From: Andreesenia angusta | GTDB taxonomy: Bacteria; Bacillota; Clostridia; Tissierellales; Gottschalkiaceae | Assembly: GCF_001855385.1 (NCBI RefSeq) | Contig: NZ_MKIE01000003.1 | Coordinates: 62,001 to 126,000 of the forward strand | Reading direction: 5' to 3' | DNA length: 64,000 nucleotides | In this document: piece after piece, positions 20,851 through 28,898 of the stretch | Numbering within the stretch: the first letter of the stretch is position 1 | Layout: every line of letters starts with the position of its first letter | Translations under genes and position numbers: made by a program | The notes under the pieces: generated by a model | Databases searched by the model: none | The model's input: the letters and a program-made list of their open reading frames with translations, nothing else | Told to the model about the DNA's origin: nothing

Positions 20851-21672
20851 TTGGACTACATAGTTGAAATAGAAAACGTGAGTCATGGATACTCTAAAGA
20901 CAGAGAGCAGCTTGTACTAGACGACTTAAGCCTCAAGGTGAGAAGAGGAGAGTTTCTGGTTGTGCTAGGTCACAACGGCTCAGGCAAGTCTACTCTGGCG
21001 AAATTGATAAATGGGATTCTAGTGCCCAGAGAGGGAAGTATAAAAGTGAATGGCATGGACACAGCTGACGAGAATACGATATGGGAGATAAGGCAGACAG
21101 CTGGAATGGTCTTCCAAAATCCTGACAACCAGCTTGTGGCTACAGTGGTGGAAGAAGATGTGGCATTCGGGCCTGAAAATCAGGGCATAGAGTCCTCTGA
21201 AATCAGAAGAAGAGTGGACGAATCTCTGAAGTCCGTTGACATGTACGAGTACAGAAAGAATGCCCCACATATGCTTTCAGGTGGACAGAAGCAGAGAGTT
21301 GCCATAGCAGGAGTTATTGCTATGAAGCCAGACTGCATAATACTGGATGAGCCTACAGCTATGCTAGACCCCTCAGGAAGAAGAGAGGTCATAGATATAG
21401 TGAAGAAGCTGAACAGAGAAGAGGGAAAGACTATAATCCATATAACCCACTATATGGACGAGGCCATAGACGCAGACAGAATAGTCGTGATGGAGTCAGG
21501 CAAGATAGCTATGGAGGGCACTCCGATAGAAGTATTTGGAGATGTGGAGAAAATAAGAGGCCTTGGGCTGGATGTGCCACAGGTGACAGAGCTTGCCTTT
21601 GAACTTGTGAAAGCAGGACTGGACATAGACCCAAAAGTGCTTAGAATAGAAGAGTTGGTGGACCGCATATGA
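20851..21672 (+). CDS. ecfA1: Energy-coupling factor transporter ATPase EcfA1
   Basis: This is one of two ATPases of the shared ECF module that powers vitamin and metal uptake through exchangeable S-components. The 273-residue product has Walker [10 protein letters not shown] (40-48), Q-loop VFQNPDNQ, signature LSGGQKQR, Walker [14 protein letters not shown] and a switch histidine in [11 protein letters not shown]. It starts at TTG after GCTGAGG. It overlaps ecfA2 by 4 bases. No S-component gene lies in the window. Confidence 0.95.
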   Translation: MDYIVEIENVSHGYSKDREQLVLDDLSLKVRRGEFLVVLGHNGSGKSTLAKLINGILVPREGSIKVNGMDTADENTIWEIRQTAGMVFQNPDNQLVATVVEEDVAFGPENQGIESSEIRRRVDESLKSVDMYEYRKNAPHMLSGGQKQRVAIAGVIAMKPDCIILDEPTAMLDPSGRREVIDIVKKLNREEGKTIIHITHYMDEAIDADRIVVMESGKIAMEGTPIEVFGDVEKIRGLGLDVPQVTELAFELVKAGLDIDPKVLRIEELVDRI

Positions 21673-22535
21673 GCATAGTTATAGAAAACCTAGAGTATAT
21701 ATACGGAGAGGGGACTCCCTTCGTCAAAAAAGCCTTAAAGAACATAAACCTTGTGATAGAGAAGGGGAGTTTTTTAGGGCTTATAGGGCATACAGGCTCA
21801 GGGAAGTCCACGCTTATACAGCATATAAATGGTCTGCTTAAGCCAAGCGCTGGAAGGATAGCTGTGAACGGCGAATGCATAACTGATGGGAGTGTGAAAT
21901 TGAAGTCGATCAGGCAGAAGGTGGGACTTGTATTTCAATACCCTGAGCATCAGCTTTTCGAGGAGACCATATACAAGGACATAGCTTTTGGACCTATAAA
22001 CCTTGGGCTTTCAGAGGAAGAGATATCTAGAAGAGTCGCTAGCGCCATGGAGTCTGTGGGGCTGGACTTTGAAAAGTACAGGGAAAAATCGCCTTTCGAC
22101 TTGAGCGGAGGACAGAAGCGAAGAGTTGCTATAGCAGGTGTACTGGCTATGGAGCCTGAAGTGCTTATACTGGACGAGCCTACAGCAGGACTTGACCCTA
22201 GGGGGAGAGACGAGATACTGGAGAAGATAGTTGAGCTTAGAACTCTAAAGCCTGATATAACCATAGTGCTTGTATCACACAGCATGGAGGACATAGCAGA
22301 GCTTGTGGACAGGATAATACTGATGAACGACGGAGAGATAAAGCTTGACGGAACTCCTAGAGAGGTTTTCAGAAACGTGGAGCAGGTGGAAAGCTACGGA
22401 TTGGCTGTCCCACAGATAACTTACTTTATGAGAGCGCTTAAGGCCAAGTACAGCGGTATAGACGACGAGATATACACCATAGCGGAAGCAAAGCAGGAGA
22501 TACTGAGAGTCATGGGAGGGAAGACCTATGATTAA
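21669..22535 (+). CDS. ecfA2: Energy-coupling factor transporter ATPase EcfA2
   Basis: The second ECF ATPase has 288 residues with Walker [10 protein letters not shown] (40-48), [13 protein letters not shown] (the distinguishing Q-loop of EcfA2), LSGGQKRR and [13 protein letters not shown]. Overlaps with ecfA1 (4 bases) and ecfT (8 bases) indicate coupled translation of a heteromeric complex. Confidence 0.95.
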   Translation: MSIVIENLEYIYGEGTPFVKKALKNINLVIEKGSFLGLIGHTGSGKSTLIQHINGLLKPSAGRIAVNGECITDGSVKLKSIRQKVGLVFQYPEHQLFEETIYKDIAFGPINLGLSEEEISRRVASAMESVGLDFEKYREKSPFDLSGGQKRRVAIAGVLAMEPEVLILDEPTAGLDPRGRDEILEKIVELRTLKPDITIVLVSHSMEDIAELVDRIILMNDGEIKLDGTPREVFRNVEQVESYGLAVPQITYFMRALKAKYSGIDDEIYTIAEAKQEILRVMGGKTYD

Positions 22536-23328
22536 GAATATCACTATAGGACAGTACTTCCCAGGAGAGACACTCGTCCACAGAATGGACCCAAGAATAA
22601 AGATAATGTCCGTGTTTATCTTTATAATCTCGCTCTTTTTTGTAAATCGATTTATAGCGTATGCACCTTCGGCAATATTATTGCTTGCAGTGATAGCTAT
22701 ATCTAGGATTCCATTTAAGTATATCTTAAAGGGCTTAAAGCCAATATCAGTTCTTATAGCTATAACTTTCTTTATAAACGTATTTATGACTAAAGGCGAA
22801 GTGCTCTACAGGCTAGGGCCGCTTACAGCTACTAGAGAGGGGCTCGTGCAAGCAGGGTTTATGGCCATAAGGCTTGTGCTGCTCGTAGTAGGCACGACAC
22901 TGCTTACGCTCACTACATCTCCTATAGCGCTTACAGATGGGATAGAGAAGCTGCTGAATCCATTCAAGAGGATAGGAGTGCCGGCGCATGAGCTTGCTAT
23001 GATGATGACCATAGCTCTCAGGTTTATACCTACGCTTTTAGAAGAGGCTGACAAGATAATGAAAGCCCAGATGGCAAGGGGAGCCGACTTTGAAAGTGGA
23101 AATGTAGTAAGAAGGGCTAAAAATCTGATTCCACTGCTTGTTCCGCTCTTTATAAGCGCTTTCAGAAGGGCAGACGAGCTTTCGATGGCCATGGAGTCAA
23201 GATGCTATAGAGGAGGAGAAAACAGGACAAGAATGAGAGAGCTTGTGCTTGTGAAGACAGACTATATAGCATTTGCATTTGCAGTTGTATACTTTATTTT
23301 AATAATAGCTATGAGGTATTTTATATGA
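22528..23328 (+). CDS. ecfT: Energy-coupling factor transmembrane protein EcfT
   Basis: EcfT is the membrane scaffold linking the two ATPases to S-components. The 266-residue product shows several membrane segments at the N-terminal half. Two cytoplasmic coupling motifs follow, AQMARGAD and [10 protein letters not shown], in which the small-residue-Arg-Gly signature engages the ATPases. A last membrane segment lies at the C-terminal end. The start lies within ecfA2 and the stop overlaps truA. Confidence 0.95.
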   Translation: MIKNITIGQYFPGETLVHRMDPRIKIMSVFIFIISLFFVNRFIAYAPSAILLLAVIAISRIPFKYILKGLKPISVLIAITFFINVFMTKGEVLYRLGPLTATREGLVQAGFMAIRLVLLVVGTTLLTLTTSPIALTDGIEKLLNPFKRIGVPAHELAMMMTIALRFIPTLLEEADKIMKAQMARGADFESGNVVRRAKNLIPLLVPLFISAFRRADELSMAMESRCYRGGENRTRMRELVLVKTDYIAFAFAVVYFILIIAMRYFI

Positions 23329-24059
23329 GAAACATAAAGCTGACTATAGAGTACGATGGATCCCGTTTCAACGGCTGGCAGAAGCAGTCTGACCAGAGAA
23401 CTGTCGAAGGAGAGTTAGAGAAAGCTATAAAGCGGACTACAGGCGAAGAGGTAAAGCTTATTGCCTCAGGGAGAACTGATACAGGAGTCCACGCCTACGG
23501 GCAGGTGGCCAATTTTTTGACAGGCTGCACTATCCCGGGCGAAAAATTTCTCTACGCTGTAAACGATAGACTTCCTGACGACGTATCTGTCAAAGCTTCG
23601 GAGGAGGTTGCAAGGAGCTTCCACTCAAGGTTTAGCGCCCACAGAAAGACTTACAGATATGTATTCTTGAACGAAGATGTCAGAAGCCCTATATACAGAA
23701 ACTACGCCTACCAAGTTAAGCATGAGCTTGACTTTAAATCTATGAAAAAAGCGATTAAGCATTTTGTAGGGCGTCAAGACTACTCTTCTTTTGTGGCCAA
23801 CAGAAGCAATAAACAGAAGAACATAAGGACTGTGTACTCCACTAGAATAAGAAAAGACGGTAACTTTATAGAGTTTGAGATAGAGGGCAATGGATTTCTT
23901 CACAATATGGTGAGAATAATTGCCGGAACACTCGTAGAGGTAGGGCATGGAAAGCGAAGTCCAGACAGCATCCCAGGTCTTATAGAGTGCAAGGACAGGC
24001 ATCTTTCTGGACATACTGCTCCAGCCGAAGGGCTTTACCTTTTGAAAGTTTTTTATTAA
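23325..24059 (+). CDS. truA: tRNA pseudouridine(38-40) synthase
   Basis: TruA makes pseudouridine at positions 38-40 of the anticodon arm. The 244-residue product has the catalytic aspartate in SGRTDTGVHAYGQVANF (near residue 52) and conserved segments RYVFLNE and GNGFLHNMVRIIAGTL. It overlaps ecfT by 4 bases. The ecfA1-ecfA2-ecfT-truA-rplM-rpsI order is standard for Firmicutes. Confidence 0.96.
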   Translation: MRNIKLTIEYDGSRFNGWQKQSDQRTVEGELEKAIKRTTGEEVKLIASGRTDTGVHAYGQVANFLTGCTIPGEKFLYAVNDRLPDDVSVKASEEVARSFHSRFSAHRKTYRYVFLNEDVRSPIYRNYAYQVKHELDFKSMKKAIKHFVGRQDYSSFVANRSNKQKNIRTVYSTRIRKDGNFIEFEIEGNGFLHNMVRIIAGTLVEVGHGKRSPDSIPGLIECKDRHLSGHTAPAEGLYLLKVFY

Positions 24060-24076
24060 AAGTATCAGGAGAACAC

Positions 24077-24105
24077 TTGACACACTAGGATGGATGTATT
24101 AAAAT
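24077..24105 (+). promoter_or_regulatory. Predicted sigma-A promoter for rplM-rpsI
   Basis: A consensus TTGACA (24077-24082), a 17-base spacer and TAAAAT (24100-24105) lie after truA. The transcript would start near 24112 and carry a leader of roughly 125 bases. Confidence 0.75.
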
Positions 24106-24111
24106 GGTTTA

Positions 24112-24239
24112 GTATGTTAGGAAAAGAAAATCCACAGGCCCCGGATTTTTGATCATAACTAAAAGTGCAAAACATTCGCGCCTTGCACAGCTACATATAG
24201 GTGCAGGCTTTGATCGAATCTATATAAGGAGGGAAAACA
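24112..24239 (+). promoter_or_regulatory. Probable L13-type ribosomal leader
   Basis: GATCA (24151-24155) pairs with TGATC (24211-24215) to close a domain. Inside it GTGCAA (24165-24170) pairs with TTGCAC (24183-24188), and a second GTGCA (24201-24205) could compete for the same partner. It precedes rplM directly, where Firmicutes carry the L13 leader that binds L13 for autogenous control. Assignment rests on position and pairing, not on a covariance search. Confidence 0.6.
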
Positions 24240-24668
24240 ATGAAGAGCTATAATGCAAAACCACAGGAAATAGAAAGAAAATGGTATGTGATAGATGCTA
24301 GTGGAAAGACTCTAGGAAGACTTTCAACAGAGATCGCATCTATATTAAGAGGTAAGCGTAAACCGATATACACTCCTCATGTTGACACAGGAGATTATGT
24401 TATAGTTATAAATGCTGAGAACATAGTTTTAACTGGAAAGAAACTGGAGCAGAAGTACTACAAGTACCACACAGGATACGCTGGAGGACTTAGAGAGGTT
24501 AGATATGACGTACTTATGGACAAGAACCCAGAGAAGATCATATCACTAGCAGTTAAGGGAATGCTTCCTAAGAACAGCTTAGGAAGACAAATGTTCAAGA
24601 AATTGAAGGTTTATCGTGGAAGCGAGCACAACCACGAAGCTCAAAAGCCTGAAGTTTACGAAGCATAG
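24240..24668 (+). CDS. rplM: 50S ribosomal protein L13
   Basis: L13 is an early 50S assembly protein. The 142-residue product contains [20 protein letters not shown] and [28 protein letters not shown] precedes the ATG. It is cotranscribed with rpsI, 21 bases downstream, and is likely controlled by the leader just upstream. Confidence 0.98.
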   Translation: MKSYNAKPQEIERKWYVIDASGKTLGRLSTEIASILRGKRKPIYTPHVDTGDYVIVINAENIVLTGKKLEQKYYKYHTGYAGGLREVRYDVLMDKNPEKIISLAVKGMLPKNSLGRQMFKKLKVYRGSEHNHEAQKPEVYEA

Positions 24669-24689
24669 TTCAGGAAGGGAGGAATAATA

Positions 24690-25082
24690 ATGGCTAAAGT
24701 TCAATATTACGGAACTGGAAGAAGAAAGACATCGGTAGCTAGAGTAAGACTACTACCTGGATCAGGAAATATAACAGTAAACAAGAGAAGCTTAGAGGAG
24801 TACTTTGACTACGAGACTCTAAGAGTAGTGGCAAAAGAGCCGCTTACTATAACTGAGAACCTAGACAAGTACGACGTAATAGTTACAGTAAAAGGTGGAG
24901 GATTCACTGGACAAGCTGGAGCTATAAGACACGGACTTTCAAGAGCTCTACTAAAGGCAGACGCTGAGTTAAGACCAACGCTTAAGGCAGCAGGCTTCCT
25001 TACTAGAGATGCTAGAATGGTTGAGAGAAAGAAATACGGTCTTAAAAAAGCAAGAAGAGCGCCTCAATTCTCAAAGAGATAA
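24690..25082 (+). CDS. rpsI: 30S ribosomal protein S9
   Basis: S9 contacts P-site tRNA through its C-terminal tail. The 130-residue product begins [20 protein letters not shown] and ends with the canonical [12 protein letters not shown] tail. GGGAGGA precedes the ATG. It is followed by a strong terminator. Confidence 0.98.
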   Translation: MAKVQYYGTGRRKTSVARVRLLPGSGNITVNKRSLEEYFDYETLRVVAKEPLTITENLDKYDVIVTVKGGGFTGQAGAIRHGLSRALLKADAELRPTLKAAGFLTRDARMVERKKYGLKKARRAPQFSKR

Positions 25083-25086
25083 TTAC

Positions 25087-25117
25087 AAAAAACACTGGAT
25101 ATCCAGTGTTTTTTTTA
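25087..25117 (+). terminator. Intrinsic terminator after rpsI
   Basis: AACACTGGAT (25091-25100) and ATCCAGTGTT (25101-25110) form a perfect palindrome, followed by a run of T. Confidence 0.88.
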
Positions 25118-25143
25118 TACGGAATATCTGCTGGAGGACAAAA

Positions 25144-25761
25144 ATGAAGATAAGAGAAAGAGTAAAGTACAGAGAGATTGGGATGTTGCTTATTGTGCTT
25201 TTTATAGCACTGGGCCTTGTTACGGGAAGGACAGGCTATCTAGATAGCTTTGACAAATCTATACTGGGGTATGTCCAAAGCGGAGACAGCAAAGTGGCCT
25301 TTACTATAGCCAGATCTTTGGGTATAGCAGGTTCGGCAGCAGGCTATGTCTTGATAGGAGTTTACCTTCTATTCAAAGCTGCAGACAGGAAAAACTATTT
25401 GGACTTCAAGCTATACGCCACATCTGCGCTTTTGAATACAGCGTTCAATCAGGCTTTTAAGCTATTCTACGAGCGAGTAAGACCGTTAGACTTCTCCAGG
25501 ATAGAGGTTTCGGGGTATAGCTTTCCAAGCGGACACTCAATGGCTGCGATGGGGGTAGGGCTTACGCTGGCCTATATAGCCTCAAAGCGGAATAGAAGAG
25601 CGAAGAAGAAGTACTATGCAGCAAGTATAGTCGTTGCACTTTTGGTGGGATGGAGCAGGATGTATCTCGGAGTGCATTGGCCTACAGACATATTGGCAGG
25701 GTATTTAGGTGGCGCAATAGTCTTTCTGCTGTCTATAAATATGGAGTTTAAAAAGAAATAA
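25144..25761 (+). CDS. PAP2-family membrane phosphatase
   Basis: This is an integral membrane lipid phosphatase of the PAP2/undecaprenyl-diphosphatase-like superfamily. The 205-residue product has the three-part active-site signature: KLFYERVRP, PSGHS and SRMYLGVHWPTD. About five membrane segments surround it. ATG 25144 has TGGAGG 6-7 bases upstream; a longer in-frame opening from 25009 runs back through rpsI and its terminator and is rejected. The substrate (phosphatidate, phosphatidylglycerophosphate or undecaprenyl diphosphate) cannot be told from sequence. Confidence 0.88.
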   Translation: MKIRERVKYREIGMLLIVLFIALGLVTGRTGYLDSFDKSILGYVQSGDSKVAFTIARSLGIAGSAAGYVLIGVYLLFKAADRKNYLDFKLYATSALLNTAFNQAFKLFYERVRPLDFSRIEVSGYSFPSGHSMAAMGVGLTLAYIASKRNRRAKKKYYAASIVVALLVGWSRMYLGVHWPTDILAGYLGGAIVFLLSINMEFKKK

Positions 25762-25790
25762 AGATCCGCCTCAGCGAATCTTTATTTTTT
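25756..25790. terminator. Bidirectional terminator between convergent genes
   Basis: AAATAAAGAT (25756-25765) pairs with ATCTTTATTT (25778-25787), with CGC/GCG pairing inside. T-runs are present on both strands, and it overlaps the 3' ends of the PAP2 gene and of the convergent permease gene. Confidence 0.8.
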
Positions 25791-26868
25791 TATGTTCAAG
25801 CCTGTATTCAATTGTCTTGTTGAGCAGCTTTCTGATCACAGAGGCGGCAGGCACGGCCAGGAGCATTCCCATTATTCCGAAGAGCCCACCTGAGATCAAT
25901 ATGGTGGTCATGGTCCAGAAAGTCGAAAGCCCAACCTTGCCACCCAGAATTTTAGGGCCTAAGTACAGTCCGTCGAACTGCTGTAGCAGTATGGCCAAGA
26001 TGGATATTTGAATGGCCAGATCTGGCATATAGACGATAGATATTACAGAGACTGCAATGATTCCAACTAGAGGCCCAAAGTAAGGGACTATGTTTGTGAC
26101 TCCGAATATGGTGCTCATCAGAAGTACGAAGTCTGCTCCCATAAGCTTTATGGGCACAAAGAACAGAACAGCCATAATGGCAGAGTCGATTATCTTGCCG
26201 ACTATAAACCTAGAGAACACATTGTTCAAGTCAGTGAGAAAATTGACTATGCTAGTTGCCTCATCTCCTTCAAGAAAGGCGTAAAGAAGTTTCTTTCCAA
26301 GAGAGGCAAATCTGTACTTGTCTTTTATCATGTAAATGGATATCACAAGGCCGATCACTAGATTGGTTATAAGCCCTGTAATACCGAAAGCCAAGGACAG
26401 TAGCTTCTCTATATTTAGAGAGGTGAAAGATAGTCCCTTCTCTAAAAAGACATCGAGCTGAAACAACATAGACAAAAGTAGCTTGTCTAAAAGAGGATTA
26501 TCCATGTTGCCAAGTAAATTCTCTCGAAGGCCTGAAACCAGAAGTCTGAGTGACTTTGGAAGGTCTAAGAGAAGGTTGTTTATGCTCATCAGTAGCTTGG
26601 GAGAAGCTTTTGTGAAGAACAGATAAAGCCCAAGCAAAAGTGCCGAGTAGACAATCAAGATAGAAATACTTTTTTTAAAATTCAATCGCATCTCTAAATA
26701 ATGTATAATTGGATTTAGTATATAAGCTATTATAAATCCATATACAAATGGCATCAGTATCTTGGATACTGTTGCGAAAAAATCTGATTGATGAAGGTCT
26801 TTTACTAAAATAAGAAACAGCAGTAAAACAACGGTTAAGCTAAAGTAGTTTAGTTTTCTTCTAATCAT
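25771..26868 (-). CDS. AI-2E family permease
   Basis: This 365-residue membrane protein belongs to the AI-2E (PerM/YdiK/YtvI) family. Some members export autoinducer-2 and others act as Na+/H+ antiporters or in sporulation. About seven to eight membrane segments are visible. The conserved region MGADFVLLMSTIFGVTNIVPYFGP and the C-terminal LGPKILGGKVGLSTFWTM-type segment are typical. The start ATG has GGAGATCC upstream. The gene is monocistronic and convergent with the PAP2 gene. The substrate is not predictable. Confidence 0.85.
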   Translation of the reverse strand: MIRRKLNYFSLTVVLLLFLILVKDLHQSDFFATVSKILMPFVYGFIIAYILNPIIHYLEMRLNFKKSISILIVYSALLLGLYLFFTKASPKLLMSINNLLLDLPKSLRLLVSGLRENLLGNMDNPLLDKLLLSMLFQLDVFLEKGLSFTSLNIEKLLSLAFGITGLITNLVIGLVISIYMIKDKYRFASLGKKLLYAFLEGDEATSIVNFLTDLNNVFSRFIVGKIIDSAIMAVLFFVPIKLMGADFVLLMSTIFGVTNIVPYFGPLVGIIAVSVISIVYMPDLAIQISILAILLQQFDGLYLGPKILGGKVGLSTFWTMTTILISGGLFGIMGMLLAVPAASVIRKLLNKTIEYRLEHKKIKIR

Positions 26869-26961
26869 ATTGGATCTCCTATGTTTTCGTTAATACAATT
26901 ATATCATTAAAACTGGTATTTAGATTAATTAAGCTTTAATTAAATAAAAAGAGGTGGAGAA

Positions 26962-27684
26962 ATGACAGTGCAGATAAAACCATATAAGAAAAACTTTGAA
27001 TATGGATACAGCTTTGGAGTGTTCCCGACTATGGAGCTGCTGGAGAATAGGCCAGAAGACGTAATAAAGATAATGGTTATGGAAAAGGGATTGGAGAATG
27101 AAGGAGTCCAGAAGATAATAGAAAAGTGCAGGCGAGAAGGCATAGCGGTGGAAATAGCCGACAAGGCCATAAATCGCATAAGCAAGAAAGAGAACAACTA
27201 CACTGTAGGGGTGTTCAGAAAGTACACTGAGCATATAGTGCCTGGAAATCACTTGGTGCTTGTAAATCCAAGCGATATGGGGAACATGGGCACTATAATA
27301 AGGACAGCCCTTGGCTTCAAGGTGCAAGACCTGGCCATAATAAGGCCTGGAGTAGATATATTCGACCCCAAGGTGGTGAGGTCATCTATGGGAGCTATCT
27401 TCAAAATAAGATGTGAGTACTTCGACTCTTTCGAGGACTATCAAGATGCATTTCCAGAAAACAATATATACACTTTTATGTTAAACGCAGACTACACACT
27501 GGCGGATGCAAAGGAGATAAAGTCGGAGCCGTATTCCCTTGTGTTCGGAAACGAGGGAAGCGGGCTGGATGAAAGCTACTTCAGCGGATTAGGCAAAAGC
27601 ATAAAGATAGAGCAGAGCAGCCTTATAGATTCGCTAAACCTATCTATAGCAGTGGGTATAGCGCTATATGAATTCAACAGATAA
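26962..27684 (+). CDS. TrmH/SpoU-family RNA 2'-O-methyltransferase
   Basis: This 240-residue protein has the three SPOUT knot motifs: NPSDMGNMGTIIRTALGF (motif 1, with the conserved N-x-G-x2-R arginine), LVFGNEGSGLDESY (motif 2) and IEQSSLIDSLNLSIAVGIAL (motif 3). The first 90 residues probably form a substrate-binding domain. It transfers methyl from SAM to a ribose 2'-OH in rRNA or tRNA; the target base is unknown. GAGGTGGAG precedes the ATG. The gene appears to stand alone. Confidence 0.88.
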   Translation: MTVQIKPYKKNFEYGYSFGVFPTMELLENRPEDVIKIMVMEKGLENEGVQKIIEKCRREGIAVEIADKAINRISKKENNYTVGVFRKYTEHIVPGNHLVLVNPSDMGNMGTIIRTALGFKVQDLAIIRPGVDIFDPKVVRSSMGAIFKIRCEYFDSFEDYQDAFPENNIYTFMLNADYTLADAKEIKSEPYSLVFGNEGSGLDESYFSGLGKSIKIEQSSLIDSLNLSIAVGIALYEFNR

Positions 27685-27735
27685 CTACTATTTAAAGAAA
27701 TTATTTAAAACTAGAAGTTGATAGAAGAATCTGAT

Positions 27736-27764
27736 TTGACCAAATACAATTCAAACCCTATAAT
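27736..27764 (+). promoter_or_regulatory. Predicted promoter for the lipoprotein gene pair
   Basis: TTGACC (27736-27741), 17 bases and TATAAT (27759-27764). The -10 box is within CTATAATTT, which can pair with AAATTATAG about 13 bases downstream, so the initially transcribed region may fold against it. Confidence 0.7.
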
Positions 27765-27801
27765 TTACTAGGAATTTAAAAATTATAGGGAGGGTTTTAA
27801 T

Positions 27802-28326
27802 ATGAAAAGAAGGATAGCTTCAATAATAGGTGTTCTAGCGCTTTCAGCACTTGTATTTACAGGTTGCGGAGAGGACAGCACAGTGTCAAAAGTGGGAACA
27901 GCTCCAGATGGAAGTGAAGTGGCTATAGAGAAGGCTACCATAAAGTACATGGATGACACTGTCAAAGGTGGATACAAGACTGTTTCTACAGAAGAACTAA
28001 ACAAATGGGTAGAGGACAATAAAGATATGGTGATAATAGACACTATGCCATCAGACAACTTTTCGAAAGGGCATATCCCAGGAGCAGTGAATGCAGAGCT
28101 TCCTAAGACTGGAATGGCTGATGCAACTGACGAGCAGAAAGAAGCTTTTATAAAACTACTCGGATCAGATAAAAGCAAAACTGTAGTTGTATACTGCGGG
28201 TTTGTTGGATGTGCTAGAAGTGATGTAGGAGCAGTGCTGGCTAAAGAAGCTGGATTTGAGGAAGTATACAGAGTTCCAGGCGGAGGAGTGGCTTGGCAAG
28301 AAGCTGGATATGAAGTTGAAAAGTAG
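27802..28326 (+). CDS. Rhodanese-domain lipoprotein
   Basis: The 174-residue product has a lipoprotein signal peptide ending LVFTGC (Cys near residue 22), so it should be anchored on the outer face of the membrane. A rhodanese-like domain fills the rest (about residues 60-172). The putative catalytic Cys lies in VVVYCGFVGCARSD, and a second Cys sits four residues later. Rhodaneses move sulfane sulfur. The physiological substrate is unknown. AGGGAGGG precedes the ATG. Its 3' end overlaps the next lipoprotein gene by 17 bases. Confidence 0.85.
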   Translation: MKRRIASIIGVLALSALVFTGCGEDSTVSKVGTAPDGSEVAIEKATIKYMDDTVKGGYKTVSTEELNKWVEDNKDMVIIDTMPSDNFSKGHIPGAVNAELPKTGMADATDEQKEAFIKLLGSDKSKTVVVYCGFVGCARSDVGAVLAKEAGFEEVYRVPGGGVAWQEAGYEVEK

Positions 28327-28795
28327 ATTTTTCAAAGCACTGTCTTTTATGGCTTTAGCTACGGTGCTGGCAACTGCTGGATGCTCTGCACTGGGTAATT
28401 CCTTTGTAGAAAAGGAAGTCAACCCCAAGGTAGACGTTATGGGAGTAAAGCTCTACATGGAAGAGGAAGAAGTAGAAAAGGCTGTAGGAGTCAAAGGTGA
28501 AAAAGCAATGTGTATAAATGGATATGAGTATGGATATATAGAAGAAAATCTAAACATAGGATTCAACATCGACACGGATGAAGTCAGACGGATCACAACT
28601 AAGAATCCTGAAACAAGCATATATGGGATGCATCCTGGAATATCACTGGAAAAAGCCTACGAGATTATAGAGTCCGAGGGATTTGAAAAGTATCAGGACG
28701 ATAAATACAAGTTTGTCAAGGAGGATATAATACTCAGCGTAATATCCATGAAGGGCTCTCTTGCCGATGGAATATCGATAGAGATAAAGCCGTAG
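28310..28795 (+). CDS. Hypothetical lipoprotein
   Basis: The 161-residue product begins with a signal peptide and lipobox ending LATAGC. ATG 28310 is chosen because it directly opens the basic MKLKSRFFK signal region. The longer frame from 28256 would be internal to the rhodanese gene. The mature part has two similar units, GVKLYMEEEEVEKAVG and GMHPGISLEKAYEIIESEGF, each followed by strand-rich sequence, reminiscent of BamE/DUF4309-like folds. No function is recognised. Overlap with the rhodanese gene implies coupled translation. A strong hairpin terminator follows. Confidence 0.75.
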   Translation: MKLKSRFFKALSFMALATVLATAGCSALGNSFVEKEVNPKVDVMGVKLYMEEEEVEKAVGVKGEKAMCINGYEYGYIEENLNIGFNIDTDEVRRITTKNPETSIYGMHPGISLEKAYEIIESEGFEKYQDDKYKFVKEDIILSVISMKGSLADGISIEIKP

Positions 28796-28800
28796 AGGAT

Positions 28801-28854
28801 CATATATAATAAAAAAAGTTCCTATATTTTTAGGAACTTTTTTTATTATATATG
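28801..28854 (+). terminator. Terminator with a perfect 24-bp stem
   Basis: Bases 28801-28824 are the exact reverse complement of 28831-28854, around a 6-base loop. The GTTCCTA core is flanked by A7 and T7 tracts and AT-rich arms. It should terminate in both directions. Confidence 0.88.
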
Positions 28855-28898
28855 ATAAAATAAGGGTTAGGAATAAAGCACAGAGGGAGTTTTAGAAG

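Noticed and set aside
25009-25143. Extended N-terminus of the PAP2 protein
   Set aside because: It would run through the end of rpsI and its terminator; ATG 25144 has a proper Shine-Dalgarno and starts the first membrane domain.
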